A stretch of 64,000 bases of DNA from Bacteroidota bacterium (GTDB lineage Bacteria > Bacteroidota > Bacteroidia > B-17B0 > Aurantibacillaceae), in NCBI GenBank assembly GCA_029237825.1, contig JAQZBQ010000008.1, forward strand, positions 62,001-126,000. The letters run 5' to 3'. Under the pieces are notes generated by a model. That model searched no databases and was not told the DNA's origin. It saw only the letters and a list, made by a program, of their open reading frames with translations. Positions 9,750 to 18,831 of this stretch are shown in pieces (the first letter of the stretch is position 1; every line of letters begins with the position of its first letter). The position numbers and the translations under genes are program-made.

Positions 9750-10256
9750 ATGTTAAAAGAGGAATATGTTATATTGGTAGATGAGCATGACAATGAAATT
9801 GGGGTGATGGAAAAAATGCAGGCTCATAGAGAAGGCGCTTTACACAGAGCTTTTTCAGTATTTATATTTAATGAGAAAGGGGAATTTTTACTTCAGCAAA
9901 GAGCACTTTCAAAGTATCATAGTGCCGGATTATGGACAAATACCTGTTGTTCGCATCCAAGACCAAATGAAACGGTCAAGGATGCTGCAAACCGTAGGTT
10001 GTTTGAGGAAATGGGACTTATTTGCGACTTAAAAATCAAATCGAATTTTATATATAAAACACCATTTGAAAACGGACTCACAGAACATGAATTGGATTAT
10101 GTATTGTTTGGTGAAACGAACCGTGAACCAAAGATTAATTCTGCCGAGGTGGAGAATTTTAAATGGGTTTCTCTTTACGATTTAAAAAAGGATATTTCTG
10201 TGGCGCCGGAGAAGTATACTTCCTGGTTTAAAATTGTCATGAAACAATTATTCTAG
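9750..10256 (+). CDS. idi: Isopentenyl-diphosphate delta-isomerase, type I
   Basis: A 168-residue Nudix-fold enzyme interconverting isopentenyl and dimethylallyl diphosphate, the two building blocks of all isoprenoids. The type I signature is complete: the catalytic cysteine motif TNTCCSHP, followed by ANRRLFEEMGL (a Nudix-like helix with metal-binding glutamates), and the later conserved ELDYVLFG segment. Residues upstream (LLQQRALSKYHSAGLW) also match the family. The gene starts six bases after the phosphatase stop, and the next gene is the membrane pyrophosphatase. Prenyl-diphosphate synthesis releases pyrophosphate, so that neighbour could make functional sense. Confidence 0.95.
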   Translation: MLKEEYVILVDEHDNEIGVMEKMQAHREGALHRAFSVFIFNEKGEFLLQQRALSKYHSAGLWTNTCCSHPRPNETVKDAANRRLFEEMGLICDLKIKSNFIYKTPFENGLTEHELDYVLFGETNREPKINSAEVENFKWVSLYDLKKDISVAPEKYTSWFKIVMKQLF

Positions 10257-10378
10257 TTTTTTTGTTTCCTGAGTCCCAAAAGCCGGATGATCACTCAAGA
10301 AATTATTCTCAGTGATAGAAAATTCTCAAAATGTTGATTATCAAAGGATTAATAATTTTCTTATTTGAGATAAATCCT

Positions 10379-10386
10379 TATTTTTG
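10379..10386 (+). promoter_or_regulatory. Candidate -7 element (TATTTTTG) for the pyrophosphatase gene
   Basis: TATTTTTG matches TAnnTTTG and lies 22 bases before the ATG at 10409, in the 152-base gap after idi. It suggests that the pump gene has its own promoter. No properly spaced -33 element is obvious. Confidence 0.5.
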
Positions 10387-10408
10387 CACCCTTTAATTTA
10401 TATAACAT

Positions 10409-13186
10409 ATGAACGAGTTAGTGATTTACATGATCCCGGTACTGGGAGTTTTAGGTTTAGTGGTAATGGCAATCAAATCTGCCTGGGTTAGCAAGCAGGA
10501 TGCCGGCGATAAGAACATGCAGGAACTGGCAGGTTATATTGCCGATGGTGCAATGGCCTTCTTAAAAGCAGAGTGGAAGGTATTAAGTATTTTTGTAGTG
10601 TTCGCTGCCGCGTTACTGGCTTATTCAGGTACTATACATGTAATTAACGGAAAAGAAATCCATTCAAGCTGGATCATTTCCATCGCTTTTATCATAGGTG
10701 CAGTTTTTTCTGCAACTGCAGGATATATCGGGATGAAAGTTGCTACAAAAGCCAATGTACGTACAACGCAAGCGGCTCGTACTAGCTTAAAGCAAGCTTT
10801 AAAAGTTTCATTCACCGGTGGTACAGTAATGGGCTTAGGTGTTGCCGGTTTGGCAATATTAGGTTTAGGAGGTTTATTCATCGTTTTCTTAGGAATCTTT
10901 GGTGATTTAGGCGAAAATACAGTAAAAACAGCTATTGAAGTTTTAACCGGTTTCTCATTAGGAGCTGAGTCAATTGCTTTATTTGCACGCGTAGGCGGAG
11001 GTATTTATACGAAAGCAGCTGACGTTGGTGCTGATTTGGTTGGTAAAGTTGAAGCGGGAATTCCTGAAGACGATGTGCGTAATCCAGCTACCATTGCCGA
11101 TAACGTAGGTGATAACGTAGGGGATGTTGCAGGTATGGGCGCGGATTTATTCGGATCGTATGTTGCAACCATTTTAGCAACCATGGTTTTAGGTCAGGAA
11201 ATTGACGCTTCTAATGATCATTTTGGTGGGATGTCTCCAATCTTGTTACCAATGGTAATTTGCGGTTTAGGTATTTTATTTTCTATTGTTGGGACATGGT
11301 TCGTTACTATTAAAGATGAAAAATCTAATGTTCAGAATGCGTTGAACCTTGGTAACTGGGCTTCAATGATTTTAACGGTTGTTGCTTCTTATTTCATTGT
11401 AAACTGGATGTTACCAGACACATTGAATTTACGTGGATACGAGTTCTCTAAATTAAATGTTTTCTTAGCAATTGTTGTTGGAACCGTTGTTGGAGCAATC
11501 ATGAGTATCGTAACAGAATATTATACAGCAATGGGAAAAGGTCCGGTTTTATCAATCATACAACAATCCTCTACCGGACACGCAACGAATATCATCGGTG
11601 GATTATCCGTTGGTATGAAATCAACTGTCATTCCTATTTTAACATTGGCTGGCGGTATCATGGGTTCATATTACTGCGCAGGTCTATACGGTGTAGCTAT
11701 TGCCGCAGCGGGTATGATGGCAACTACAGCCATGCAGTTAGCGATCGACGCTTTTGGTCCAATTGCGGATAACGCAGGTGGTATTGCGGAGATGAGCCAA
11801 TTACCTCCTGAAGTCCGTGAACGTACAGATAATTTAGACGCCGTAGGGAACACCACAGCTGCTACGGGCAAAGGTTTTGCCATTGCATCTGCTGCTTTAA
11901 CTTCTTTGGCTTTATTTGCAGCCTTTGTAGGGATTGCAGGAATAGAAGCAATCGATATTTATAAAGCACCAGTTTTAGCTGGTTTGTTCGTAGGTGGTAT
12001 GATCCCATTCATTTTTTCGGCATTATGTATTCAGGCTGTTGGAAAAGCAGCTATGGACATGGTACAGGAAGTTCGCCGTCAGTTCCGCGAAATTCCGGGT
12101 ATCATGGAATACAAAGCAAAACCTGAATATGAAAAATGTGTAGCTATTTCTACAAAAGCTTCTATCCGCGAAATGATGATGCCGGGCGCAATTGCTTTAA
12201 TTACACCATTAATTGTTGGGTTTGTATTTGGACCAGAAGTATTGGGTGGATTATTGGCGGGTGTTACTGTGTCAGGTGTATTAATGGGTATTTTCCAGTC
12301 AAACGCTGGTGGAGCATGGGATAACGCAAAAAAATCTTTTGAAAAAGGTGTTTTAATTAATGGTGAGATGTTTTACAAAAAATCTGAGCCTCATAAAGCA
12401 TCAGTAACCGGTGATACAGTTGGCGATCCATTCAAAGATACTTCAGGACCTTCCATGAACATCTTGATTAAATTAATGTCAATTGTTTCTTTAGTAATTG
12501 CGCCATATATCGCAGTGGTTGGTAATGATGATGCTTGCTGTGAAAATGGAATGCTCACTGAAGAGGTGATTAAATGCAACATTAATGGACAGGAATTTAC
12601 ATGCAGCAGTAAGGCACAATGCGATAGCATTATGAATGCTAATAAAAAGGACATTGCTGAATTAAAAGGGATGTATGAAGTAGATGGAGCGCATTCATCA
12701 GTTGATTTTAGTATCCGACACATTGTAACTAATACGAAAGGTTCAATTAGTATCGATAGTGGAATGGTGAACATGGATGCGGCAAATGGTCCTAAAGTTT
12801 TTATTCAATTGGATATGACAACGATCAATACTCAAAACAGCATGCGTGACAGTCATTTGCGGGATAAAGAGAATTTATTTAATGTTGCGAAATTCAAAAC
12901 CGCAACGTTTGAAGCATCTGAAATCGTTAAAAATACTGAGGCTGGCGAATATACTTATACAGCTAAAGGTAAACTAACAATTAAAGGTGTTGCAAAGGAT
13001 GTAGATCTTTTATTTAATTATGTTGGATTACAAGAACAAACCGCTTACGATGAAACAGGCAAGGAAATCAAAGTGAATGTTTCCGGTTTCGAAGGTGAGT
13101 TTAAAGTTGTGTGTAAAGACTTTGGTATTGACATGGACGGCACTGCCCATGTTGAATTTACTTTAGAAGCACAACAAATTAAGTAA
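10409..13186 (+). CDS. hppA: K+-dependent-type membrane pyrophosphatase fused to a C-terminal YceI domain
   Basis: Residues 1-706 form a full membrane pyrophosphatase. This family couples PPi hydrolysis to cation pumping with sixteen helices. The active-site segments KAADVGADLVGKVE and ADNVGDNVGDVAGMGADLF and the C-terminal GDTVGDPFKDTSGPS (668-682) are intact. Alanine 484 in GNTTAATGKG, where K+-independent enzymes carry lysine, marks the K+-dependent class. The helix-6 glutamate typical of Na+ pumps is glycine (G249 in LFGSY), while a glutamate appears in helix 5 (E187 in LGAESIALF). As I recall, that is the pattern of Flavobacterium-type H+ pumps. Residues 707-755 are a linker with five cysteines (710, 711, 723, 732, 738). 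Residues 756-924 are a complete YceI domain (YEVDGAHSSVDF, RDSHLRDKENLF, KGKLTIKGVAKDV). The C-terminus of these pumps faces the periplasm, where YceI proteins normally act. Confidence 0.93.
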   Translation: MNELVIYMIPVLGVLGLVVMAIKSAWVSKQDAGDKNMQELAGYIADGAMAFLKAEWKVLSIFVVFAAALLAYSGTIHVINGKEIHSSWIISIAFIIGAVFSATAGYIGMKVATKANVRTTQAARTSLKQALKVSFTGGTVMGLGVAGLAILGLGGLFIVFLGIFGDLGENTVKTAIEVLTGFSLGAESIALFARVGGGIYTKAADVGADLVGKVEAGIPEDDVRNPATIADNVGDNVGDVAGMGADLFGSYVATILATMVLGQEIDASNDHFGGMSPILLPMVICGLGILFSIVGTWFVTIKDEKSNVQNALNLGNWASMILTVVASYFIVNWMLPDTLNLRGYEFSKLNVFLAIVVGTVVGAIMSIVTEYYTAMGKGPVLSIIQQSSTGHATNIIGGLSVGMKSTVIPILTLAGGIMGSYYCAGLYGVAIAAAGMMATTAMQLAIDAFGPIADNAGGIAEMSQLPPEVRERTDNLDAVGNTTAATGKGFAIASAALTSLALFAAFVGIAGIEAIDIYKAPVLAGLFVGGMIPFIFSALCIQAVGKAAMDMVQEVRRQFREIPGIMEYKAKPEYEKCVAISTKASIREMMMPGAIALITPLIVGFVFGPEVLGGLLAGVTVSGVLMGIFQSNAGGAWDNAKKSFEKGVLINGEMFYKKSEPHKASVTGDTVGDPFKDTSGPSMNILIKLMSIVSLVIAPYIAVVGNDDACCENGMLTEEVIKCNINGQEFTCSSKAQCDSIMNANKKDIAELKGMYEVDGAHSSVDFSIRHIVTNTKGSISIDSGMVNMDAANGPKVFIQLDMTTINTQNSMRDSHLRDKENLFNVAKFKTATFEASEIVKNTEAGEYTYTAKGKLTIKGVAKDVDLLFNYVGLQEQTAYDETGKEIKVNVSGFEGEFKVVCKDFGIDMDGTAHVEFTLEAQQIK

Positions 13187-13205
13187 TTTTTATAAAAGAT
13201 TTTAA

Positions 13206-13238
13206 AAAGCCTGTTTACTACGTAGACAGGCTTTTTTT
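13206..13238 (+). terminator. Rho-independent terminator after the pyrophosphatase-YceI gene
   Basis: Arms AAGCCTGTTTAC and GTAGACAGGCTT (one G-T pair) around a short loop are followed by a run of seven T residues. It confirms that the fusion gene ends here as one transcript. Confidence 0.88.
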
Positions 13239-13314
13239 AATATACGGTGATGTAATTAATATTTAAATGGAGCTAAAGGCGATTTTATTCATATTCCGGT
13301 TATTATATTTTGTA

Positions 13315-13322
13315 TAACTTTG
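13315..13322 (+). promoter_or_regulatory. Candidate -7 element (TAACTTTG)
   Basis: TAACTTTG fits TAnnTTTG and lies 27 bases before the ATG at 13350. It overlaps the more distal in-frame start at 13320, which argues against that longer start. Confidence 0.55.
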
Positions 13323-13349
13323 ATAAGCAAATATTTTACACTTTCGATT

Positions 13350-14309
13350 ATGAAAAAAAGCATATTCATTTCCGCATTATTATTTCTGGTTTTTTCGATT
13401 AAAGCGCAGTTAATCAATCCCGGTTTTGAAACGTGGACAAATGACGCGCTGGTTCCTTCAGCGATGAATCCAAACAGTGGTGATGGAACTACAGGTTGGT
13501 GGGACTTTAATTACTTCAATAGTCCAGTCCTGGGAAGCAGCCCGGTTTCAGTTACACGATGTACTGATACCGTTCACTCGGGGAGTTATTCGGTTCGGCT
13601 ACAATCAAAGGTATATACACCAACATCCTGGGGTTATTTTAATGCGTGGGGGACACCTTTTATTGGCCATCCCTATAATGATACACTGGGTATTTTATTT
13701 AACGGAAATGCCAGCGTAAACTCGCAAACTTACGTGCCTGGGATTCCCTATACTCAAAAATTCAGTGATTTTCGATTTTATTACCAATACCGTCCGGCGG
13801 GAATTGATACAGCAATTTGCCGGGTACTGCTAGTAAAACAAAGAGTGCCAGTTGCAGGAGGTGTTTTTAAAACACATGTAGCTACCGGCTCCTCAGGCTG
13901 GCAGCAGGCAGTTGTTACCATGACGTATGTAAGTTCGGTAACACCAGATACCATGTGGGTATTGTACAGTTCTTCTTCGTTGGATAAGTATCCAAAGCCA
14001 GGAAGTACGCTTTGGTTAGATGATGTGAGCGTAACATTTGCCACAGGTATAACAGAAACTCTTGATTCAGAAGATGATCTTGAAATTTTTCCTAATCCCT
14101 CAAATGGCGTTTTTTCGGTTCAGGTAAACGGAAACAGGGAAGAACAGCATTTGGAGGTGTTCAATGTATTAGGAAGCAGGGTATTTTCTACTCAAACCTC
14201 AAAACAGCATAGGTACACGGTTGATCTTTCCAATTATCCCAAAGGTGTTTATTATGTCAAAGTCGTCAAGGGTGGAAGAAGCCTTACGAGAAAAATAGTT
14301 GTTCATTAG
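13350..14309 (+). CDS. Secreted protein with T9SS type A sorting domain
   Basis: A 319-residue protein. Its N-terminal signal peptide MKKSIFISALLFLVFSIKAQ is followed by a beta-rich region with NPGFETWT, resembling carbohydrate-binding-module-like or PCMD-like extracellular domains (residues about 22-235). A type A sorting domain follows at about 245-319, recognisable by EIFPNPSNGVFSV, VFNVLGSRVF, LSNYPKGVYYVKV and the terminal KIVVH. It should be exported by Sec, moved across the outer membrane by the type IX system, and processed by a PorU-type sortase, which is encoded in this window. The start at 13350 is used because it opens the signal peptide, and a promoter element covers the longer start. 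The function of the N-terminal domain is not known. Confidence 0.85.
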   Translation: MKKSIFISALLFLVFSIKAQLINPGFETWTNDALVPSAMNPNSGDGTTGWWDFNYFNSPVLGSSPVSVTRCTDTVHSGSYSVRLQSKVYTPTSWGYFNAWGTPFIGHPYNDTLGILFNGNASVNSQTYVPGIPYTQKFSDFRFYYQYRPAGIDTAICRVLLVKQRVPVAGGVFKTHVATGSSGWQQAVVTMTYVSSVTPDTMWVLYSSSSLDKYPKPGSTLWLDDVSVTFATGITETLDSEDDLEIFPNPSNGVFSVQVNGNREEQHLEVFNVLGSRVFSTQTSKQHRYTVDLSNYPKGVYYVKVVKGGRSLTRKIVVH

Positions 14310-14320
14310 AATGAATCTTA

Positions 14321-15454
14321 CTATTGAATTCCTTTAGCAATTACCTCATGATACACTTGCTCGTACATAGGTAAAATAGTTTCTATGTCAAAACGCTTTG
14401 CCTGCTCAAAGGCATTTGTTTTAAATTCCCGAAATTTAGCTTCATCGTCGAGAAGAGCCAAAGCATTTTTGGCCATATCTTCCACATCTCCCACGTTACT
14501 CATATAACCAGTCTTGCCATGAATATTCAGTTCTGGAATTCCACCAGTGTTACTGGAAATAACAGGCACTTTCATTGCCATTGCTTCTAAAGCGGATAAT
14601 CCGAAGCTTTCGGTTTCCGAAGGAAGGATAAACAGATCAGCAATGGCCAGTACTTCTTTCGGATTTGCAATTTTACCAACGGATATGATGTCGCTACAAG
14701 TATTAAGTTCCCGGCATAACTTATCAATTGCTGGACGTTCTGGGCCATCTCCCACCAGTATGAGTTTACAAGGTAAACGGTTCCTAACGATATCAAACAC
14801 CCGTAGCACATCTTCCACACGTTTTACTTTCCTGAAATTTGAGATATGGATCAAAATTTTCTCATGAGGCTGTGCAAAGTTTTTACGATGGCAGGAGCCG
14901 TGGTTGTTTTCGTAATCGGAGACTTTAATAAAATTTGGAATGACCCGTACATCATTGGCAATTTTAAACGTTTTTAATGTATCCTTTCTCAGACTTTCAG
15001 ACACTGAAGTTATGGCATTGCTGTTGTTAAGCGAAAAGAAAATTACGGGTTCAAAAGAAGGATCTTGTCCTACAAGTGTAATATCGGTACCGTGCAGGGT
15101 AGTAACATAGGGTAAGCTAATTTTACGCGATTTTAAAATCTGTTGTGCTAAATATGCTACAGAGGCATGTGGGATCGCATAGTGCACATGAAGTATGTCC
15201 AGTCGCTCATAAATCGCAACATCTACTATTTTACTCGCTAAAACACTTTCATAAGGTTGGTAATCAAACAAGGGATAGTCATTTACATTAACCTCATGGT
15301 AAAATAAATTTTCGTTGAATTGATTTAACCGGAATGGCTGTGAGTAGGTAATGAAATGTACTTTATGACCTTTATCTGCAAGGGCAATTCCTAATTCAGT
15401 AGCCACAACGCCACTTCCGCCAAATGTAGGATAACAAACGATTCCAATATTCAT
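14321..15454 (-). CDS. bshA: N-acetyl-alpha-D-glucosaminyl L-malate synthase BshA
   Basis: A 377-residue GT-B glycosyltransferase (family GT4) that joins UDP-GlcNAc and L-malate in the first step of bacillithiol synthesis. Diagnostic segments are the N-terminal GIVCYPTFGGSGVVATELG, the HVHYAIPHA segment, VTTLHGTDITLVGQD, ISNFRKVKRVEDV at the interdomain hinge, and the nucleotide-binding PSETESFGLSALEAMA with catalytic glutamates. Length matches the family. It stands alone: bshB and bshC are not in this window. It converges on the T9SS cargo gene, with eleven bases between stops. The presence of bshA indicates that the organism uses bacillithiol as its low-molecular-weight thiol. Confidence 0.95.
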   Translation of the reverse strand: MNIGIVCYPTFGGSGVVATELGIALADKGHKVHFITYSQPFRLNQFNENLFYHEVNVNDYPLFDYQPYESVLASKIVDVAIYERLDILHVHYAIPHASVAYLAQQILKSRKISLPYVTTLHGTDITLVGQDPSFEPVIFFSLNNSNAITSVSESLRKDTLKTFKIANDVRVIPNFIKVSDYENNHGSCHRKNFAQPHEKILIHISNFRKVKRVEDVLRVFDIVRNRLPCKLILVGDGPERPAIDKLCRELNTCSDIISVGKIANPKEVLAIADLFILPSETESFGLSALEAMAMKVPVISSNTGGIPELNIHGKTGYMSNVGDVEDMAKNALALLDDEAKFREFKTNAFEQAKRFDIETILPMYEQVYHEVIAKGIQ

Positions 15455-15546
15455 ATTCAGTCTGGTAAATTTTATAACTCAGTGCAATGTATCAAAGGAA
15501 GGTATTTGACAACAAAATGAAGGACAAAATCCAATTCGCGAAAGAT

Positions 15547-18423
15547 TTATTTTATTTTCTTCCCGTTCACATCTAATTCAATCATTTCATAACCAAGCTT
15601 AGCAAGTTTGTCATAATTAGTTGCTTTGTCACCCACCACAAGGATGACCATTTTCGTGTAGTCAAGATTTTTTTTCGCAAGTGAATCTATTTCTGCTTTG
15701 GTGATGGATTTTAATATTTCACTTTGTTTAGCCACATAGGACTTGTCCAGATTAAAATCAATGATTCGCTTTACAAATCCTAACTTTTGTTGTGGTGATT
15801 CATATTTTAGAGCATCAGATTGAGCCATCGCATTACGGGTAAATTCAAGCTCATCTGCGTTAATGCCGTCTTCATTGTATCTTTTTAGTTCTTCCATAAA
15901 TATAACCACAGAGCTGTCTGTCGCGTTTGCTCTTACTCCCGCGCTCAGCGTGTACGGACCTACATACTTATTTCCTCCAAAGTTTCCTCTGGCGCCATAA
16001 GTAAATCCTTTCACTTCACGCAAAATTGTGTTGATGCGGCTGTTAAACGCACCTGCGAACGAATAATTCATGATATTTGATTTAAAAAATTCATCAGTTG
16101 CATCATAAGGCAAGGATAGGTTGCCAATCCTGATTTCAGATTGCGGAGCTCCTTTTTTATCAACGAAATATAACCGTGTTTTTTCTATTTCTGGTGTTTT
16201 AGCTTTTGTTAAAGCCACAGTGCTTGTAGATTGTAATTTGTGCAAAAACTCCAATTTGGATATGGCTGCATGTTGTTCAATGTCTCCACTAATAGCTAAT
16301 ACCGAATTAAACCCTGAAAAATTTTTATAATAATTTTTTACGTCATCTAATGTTATGGATGTAACAGTTTCGGTGTTCCCATTCGCCGGTATTGAAAGCG
16401 TGGAGTTATCACCATACAATAACCTGGCGTAAACGTTATTAGCGATAGATGTGGCTTGCGTTAAGGAATTTGCAATTGCATCGAGTTGTTCTTTTTTAAC
16501 AAGGTCAAAATCGGCCTGATCGAATTTGGGTTTGAACAGCATTTCTTCGGCAATTTTTAAAGTTGAGTCGAGATTTTGTTTTAATGACGAAATATACATC
16601 GTTATCTCATTATCGCTGGCTGAGAACGAAACAGAACTGCCGAGTCGGTTAAGCATGTTGCCGATTTCTTCGGACGAATGGATTTGAGTAGATTCCTCGA
16701 GGAGTGATGATAAAAGTACGGCTGTTCCAGCCTTCGATTCAAAGCGGTGACCGATTGGCATGCTAAATGAAATGTTCACCTTCGGAATGTCGTTACCGGT
16801 AATCCCTATAGCTTTAATGCCATTTTTAAATGATGCGGTCCAGAAATCCGGTAGAGGAACCAGCTTAGAAGAGGATGCGGCCGGAATGTTCTTTCTTGTA
16901 AAATTATCTTTGGGTTCTGTATAAGTCAGATTTTTATACTCGGCACTTTCCTCCTCAATAGTTCGTTCATACATCTTCCAGGAATCTTCTTTTGCAATTA
17001 AATCGGTTTTCCCTTTTGGAACACAGCTTAGGATCACACCAAATTTGCCTTTAATGTAGGTGTTATATACGCGCATCACATCTGCTTTGGTGACAATTAA
17101 ATTATTAGCGATTTCTGTTTTTAAATAATTAGGGTTATTTGCGTACGTTTGGTATGCAGCCAATTGGCGGCCTTTTCCCTGTACCGTTGTTAATCCATCA
17201 TAAAGGCTACTTTGGTAATTAGCTTTATATTTTTTAAGATCGTCTTCTGTCGCGCCGGTTTTCTCCCATTCCGCGAGGCATTGGTTCAGCATCGCTTCAA
17301 TGTCCGATAATTTTGTTCCTGCATTTGCACGAATAACAATTTCAAATTGACCCGCTAATTCGCGCCCATAATTATATGCATTAGCTGATACCGCTTTTTG
17401 AGATTTGATAAAAGTATTGTACAGCGGAGAGCTTTTTGAAGACGATAAGATTTCACCTAATACGGTTAACGAAGCTTCATCCTTATCCATGGAAGGCACA
17501 GTTGGGTAGGTGACTTTATATAAGGGAAACTTAACGTTATCTTCATAAGAAATGTAACGGTTCTCTGTTAATACAGCCGGCATTTTATTCATGTTCTTTA
17601 CCTCAGGCCCCCTTGGAATGGAACCGAAGTATTTATTGGCGAGCTTTACAACTTGTTCAGTATTCACATCTCCTGCCACCGTTAACACAGCATTGTTTGG
17701 TCCGTACCATCGCATGTAAAACCGTTTCAAATCGCCCACATCCACGCGGTTTAAATCTTCAATATACCCAATTGTTGTCCAGGAATACGGATGACCTTTA
17801 GGGAATAGGGCTTCGCCTGTTTTTTCTCCAACCAAACCATAGGGACGATTGTCATAATTCTGTCCACGTTCGTTTTTAACGGTGGCGCGTTGAACTTCGA
17901 ATTTTTGTTGTGTTACAGAATCCAGGAGAAATCCCATCCGGTCTGCTTCCAGCCAAAGCATTTTTTCAAGTTGGTTAGAAGGAACCGTTTCAAAATAATT
18001 GGTCCTGTCTGAATTAGTTGAGCCATTTAAAGTGCCGCCGGCTTCGGTAATGATTTTAAAATGTTGTTCGTCCGCTACATGTTTTGAACCCTGGAACATC
18101 ATGTGTTCAAAGAAATGGGCGAAGCCGGATCTTCCTTGCTGCTCACGGTTTGATCCCACGTGGTAGGTTACATCAACGTATGCAATAGGGTCAGAATGGT
18201 CTTCGTGAACCACAATGGTTAAACCGTTAGCCAGCACGTATTTTTTATAAGGAATTACAATTTCATTCCCAACTTTATCAACGGATTCAACTAGTTTTGG
18301 TAGGGCTCCTGTTTGAACCGAATGTTTCGTAACAGGTGCTTTGGCTGGTTGTTTCACTTGTGCCAACGCTGAAAGCGAAATTACAGCTGCAGCGGTAAGT
18401 AAGGATAAGTGTTTCATAAGCAT
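15547..18423 (-). CDS. Secreted M16 (pitrilysin-family) zinc metallopeptidase, two-repeat form
   Basis: A 958-residue protein with a signal peptide (KHLSLLTAAAVISLSALAQ) and two tandem M16 halves. The first half holds the inverted zinc site H103-F-F-E106-H107 and the third ligand E185 in KNERGQN. The second half (from about residue 520) keeps the fold, for example ALLSSLLEES-like and NYSFAGAFNSR segments, but lacks HXXEH, as usual for the inactive partner domain. The family degrades peptides in a closed chamber. Location should be periplasmic or membrane-associated. An ATG two codons downstream is an equally possible start. The gene is monocistronic as far as can be seen. The natural substrate is unknown. 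Confidence 0.92.
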   Translation of the reverse strand: MLMKHLSLLTAAAVISLSALAQVKQPAKAPVTKHSVQTGALPKLVESVDKVGNEIVIPYKKYVLANGLTIVVHEDHSDPIAYVDVTYHVGSNREQQGRSGFAHFFEHMMFQGSKHVADEQHFKIITEAGGTLNGSTNSDRTNYFETVPSNQLEKMLWLEADRMGFLLDSVTQQKFEVQRATVKNERGQNYDNRPYGLVGEKTGEALFPKGHPYSWTTIGYIEDLNRVDVGDLKRFYMRWYGPNNAVLTVAGDVNTEQVVKLANKYFGSIPRGPEVKNMNKMPAVLTENRYISYEDNVKFPLYKVTYPTVPSMDKDEASLTVLGEILSSSKSSPLYNTFIKSQKAVSANAYNYGRELAGQFEIVIRANAGTKLSDIEAMLNQCLAEWEKTGATEDDLKKYKANYQSSLYDGLTTVQGKGRQLAAYQTYANNPNYLKTEIANNLIVTKADVMRVYNTYIKGKFGVILSCVPKGKTDLIAKEDSWKMYERTIEEESAEYKNLTYTEPKDNFTRKNIPAASSSKLVPLPDFWTASFKNGIKAIGITGNDIPKVNISFSMPIGHRFESKAGTAVLLSSLLEESTQIHSSEEIGNMLNRLGSSVSFSASDNEITMYISSLKQNLDSTLKIAEEMLFKPKFDQADFDLVKKEQLDAIANSLTQATSIANNVYARLLYGDNSTLSIPANGNTETVTSITLDDVKNYYKNFSGFNSVLAISGDIEQHAAISKLEFLHKLQSTSTVALTKAKTPEIEKTRLYFVDKKGAPQSEIRIGNLSLPYDATDEFFKSNIMNYSFAGAFNSRINTILREVKGFTYGARGNFGGNKYVGPYTLSAGVRANATDSSVVIFMEELKRYNEDGINADELEFTRNAMAQSDALKYESPQQKLGFVKRIIDFNLDKSYVAKQSEILKSITKAEIDSLAKKNLDYTKMVILVVGDKATNYDKLAKLGYEMIELDVNGKKIK

Positions 18424-18489
18424 TGTTTTTTAATTTTAATATAGTTCAATTGATTTTAGGGATGTATTGTTCCTGTCACGAATTTCTTC

Positions 18490-18831
18490 TCACTCCAGGA
18501 AACCTGTTTTTTTAAAATACTCTATGAGTGCATCGTTCATGAGTTTGTTTTGGTGTTTAGCATCCAGATATGGGAGCGCTTCTTTTAATTCCCAGTGTGG
18601 CCAATCGTCATCGTCTCTGCCTTTGTATTCGTAGAATCCATATGGTGCCAAAACAGTGCAAACGCCAATGTGCATCACTTCCAGTTTTTCATCTTTTTTA
18701 TATTTGCGGTAGGGTTTGTCTAATTCCTGTAATCCAATCATAAAAAGGAGGGCATCGTGGTCCATTTCTGAGCCAAAACGTTCTTTGAGTTTATTTTGTA
18801 AGTGTTGCCACTCAGAAACTATCTTAGTCAT
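18490..18831 (-). CDS. Conserved hypothetical protein, coupled to engB
   Basis: A 113-residue soluble protein, acidic, without signal peptide or membrane helix. Features include the helix-forming start VSEWQHLQNKLKERFG, the segment LFMIGLQELDKPYRKYKKDE, and YGFYEYKGRDDDDWPHWEL. I recognise no named domain. Its start overlaps the end of engB by eight bases (ATGACTAA), which indicates translational coupling. I believe small proteins of this type are found next to engB in other Bacteroidota, but that is from memory. A role linked to ribosome assembly would be inference from context only. Confidence 0.7.
   Translation of the reverse strand: MTKIVSEWQHLQNKLKERFGSEMDHDALLFMIGLQELDKPYRKYKKDEKLEVMHIGVCTVLAPYGFYEYKGRDDDDWPHWELKEALPYLDAKHQNKLMNDALIEYFKKTGFLE

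Noticed and set aside
12391-12774. 127-codon open frame on the minus strand inside the pyrophosphatase-YceI gene
   Set aside because: It is the reverse shadow of strongly conserved coding sequence across the last helices, linker and YceI start. No start signal or family was seen.
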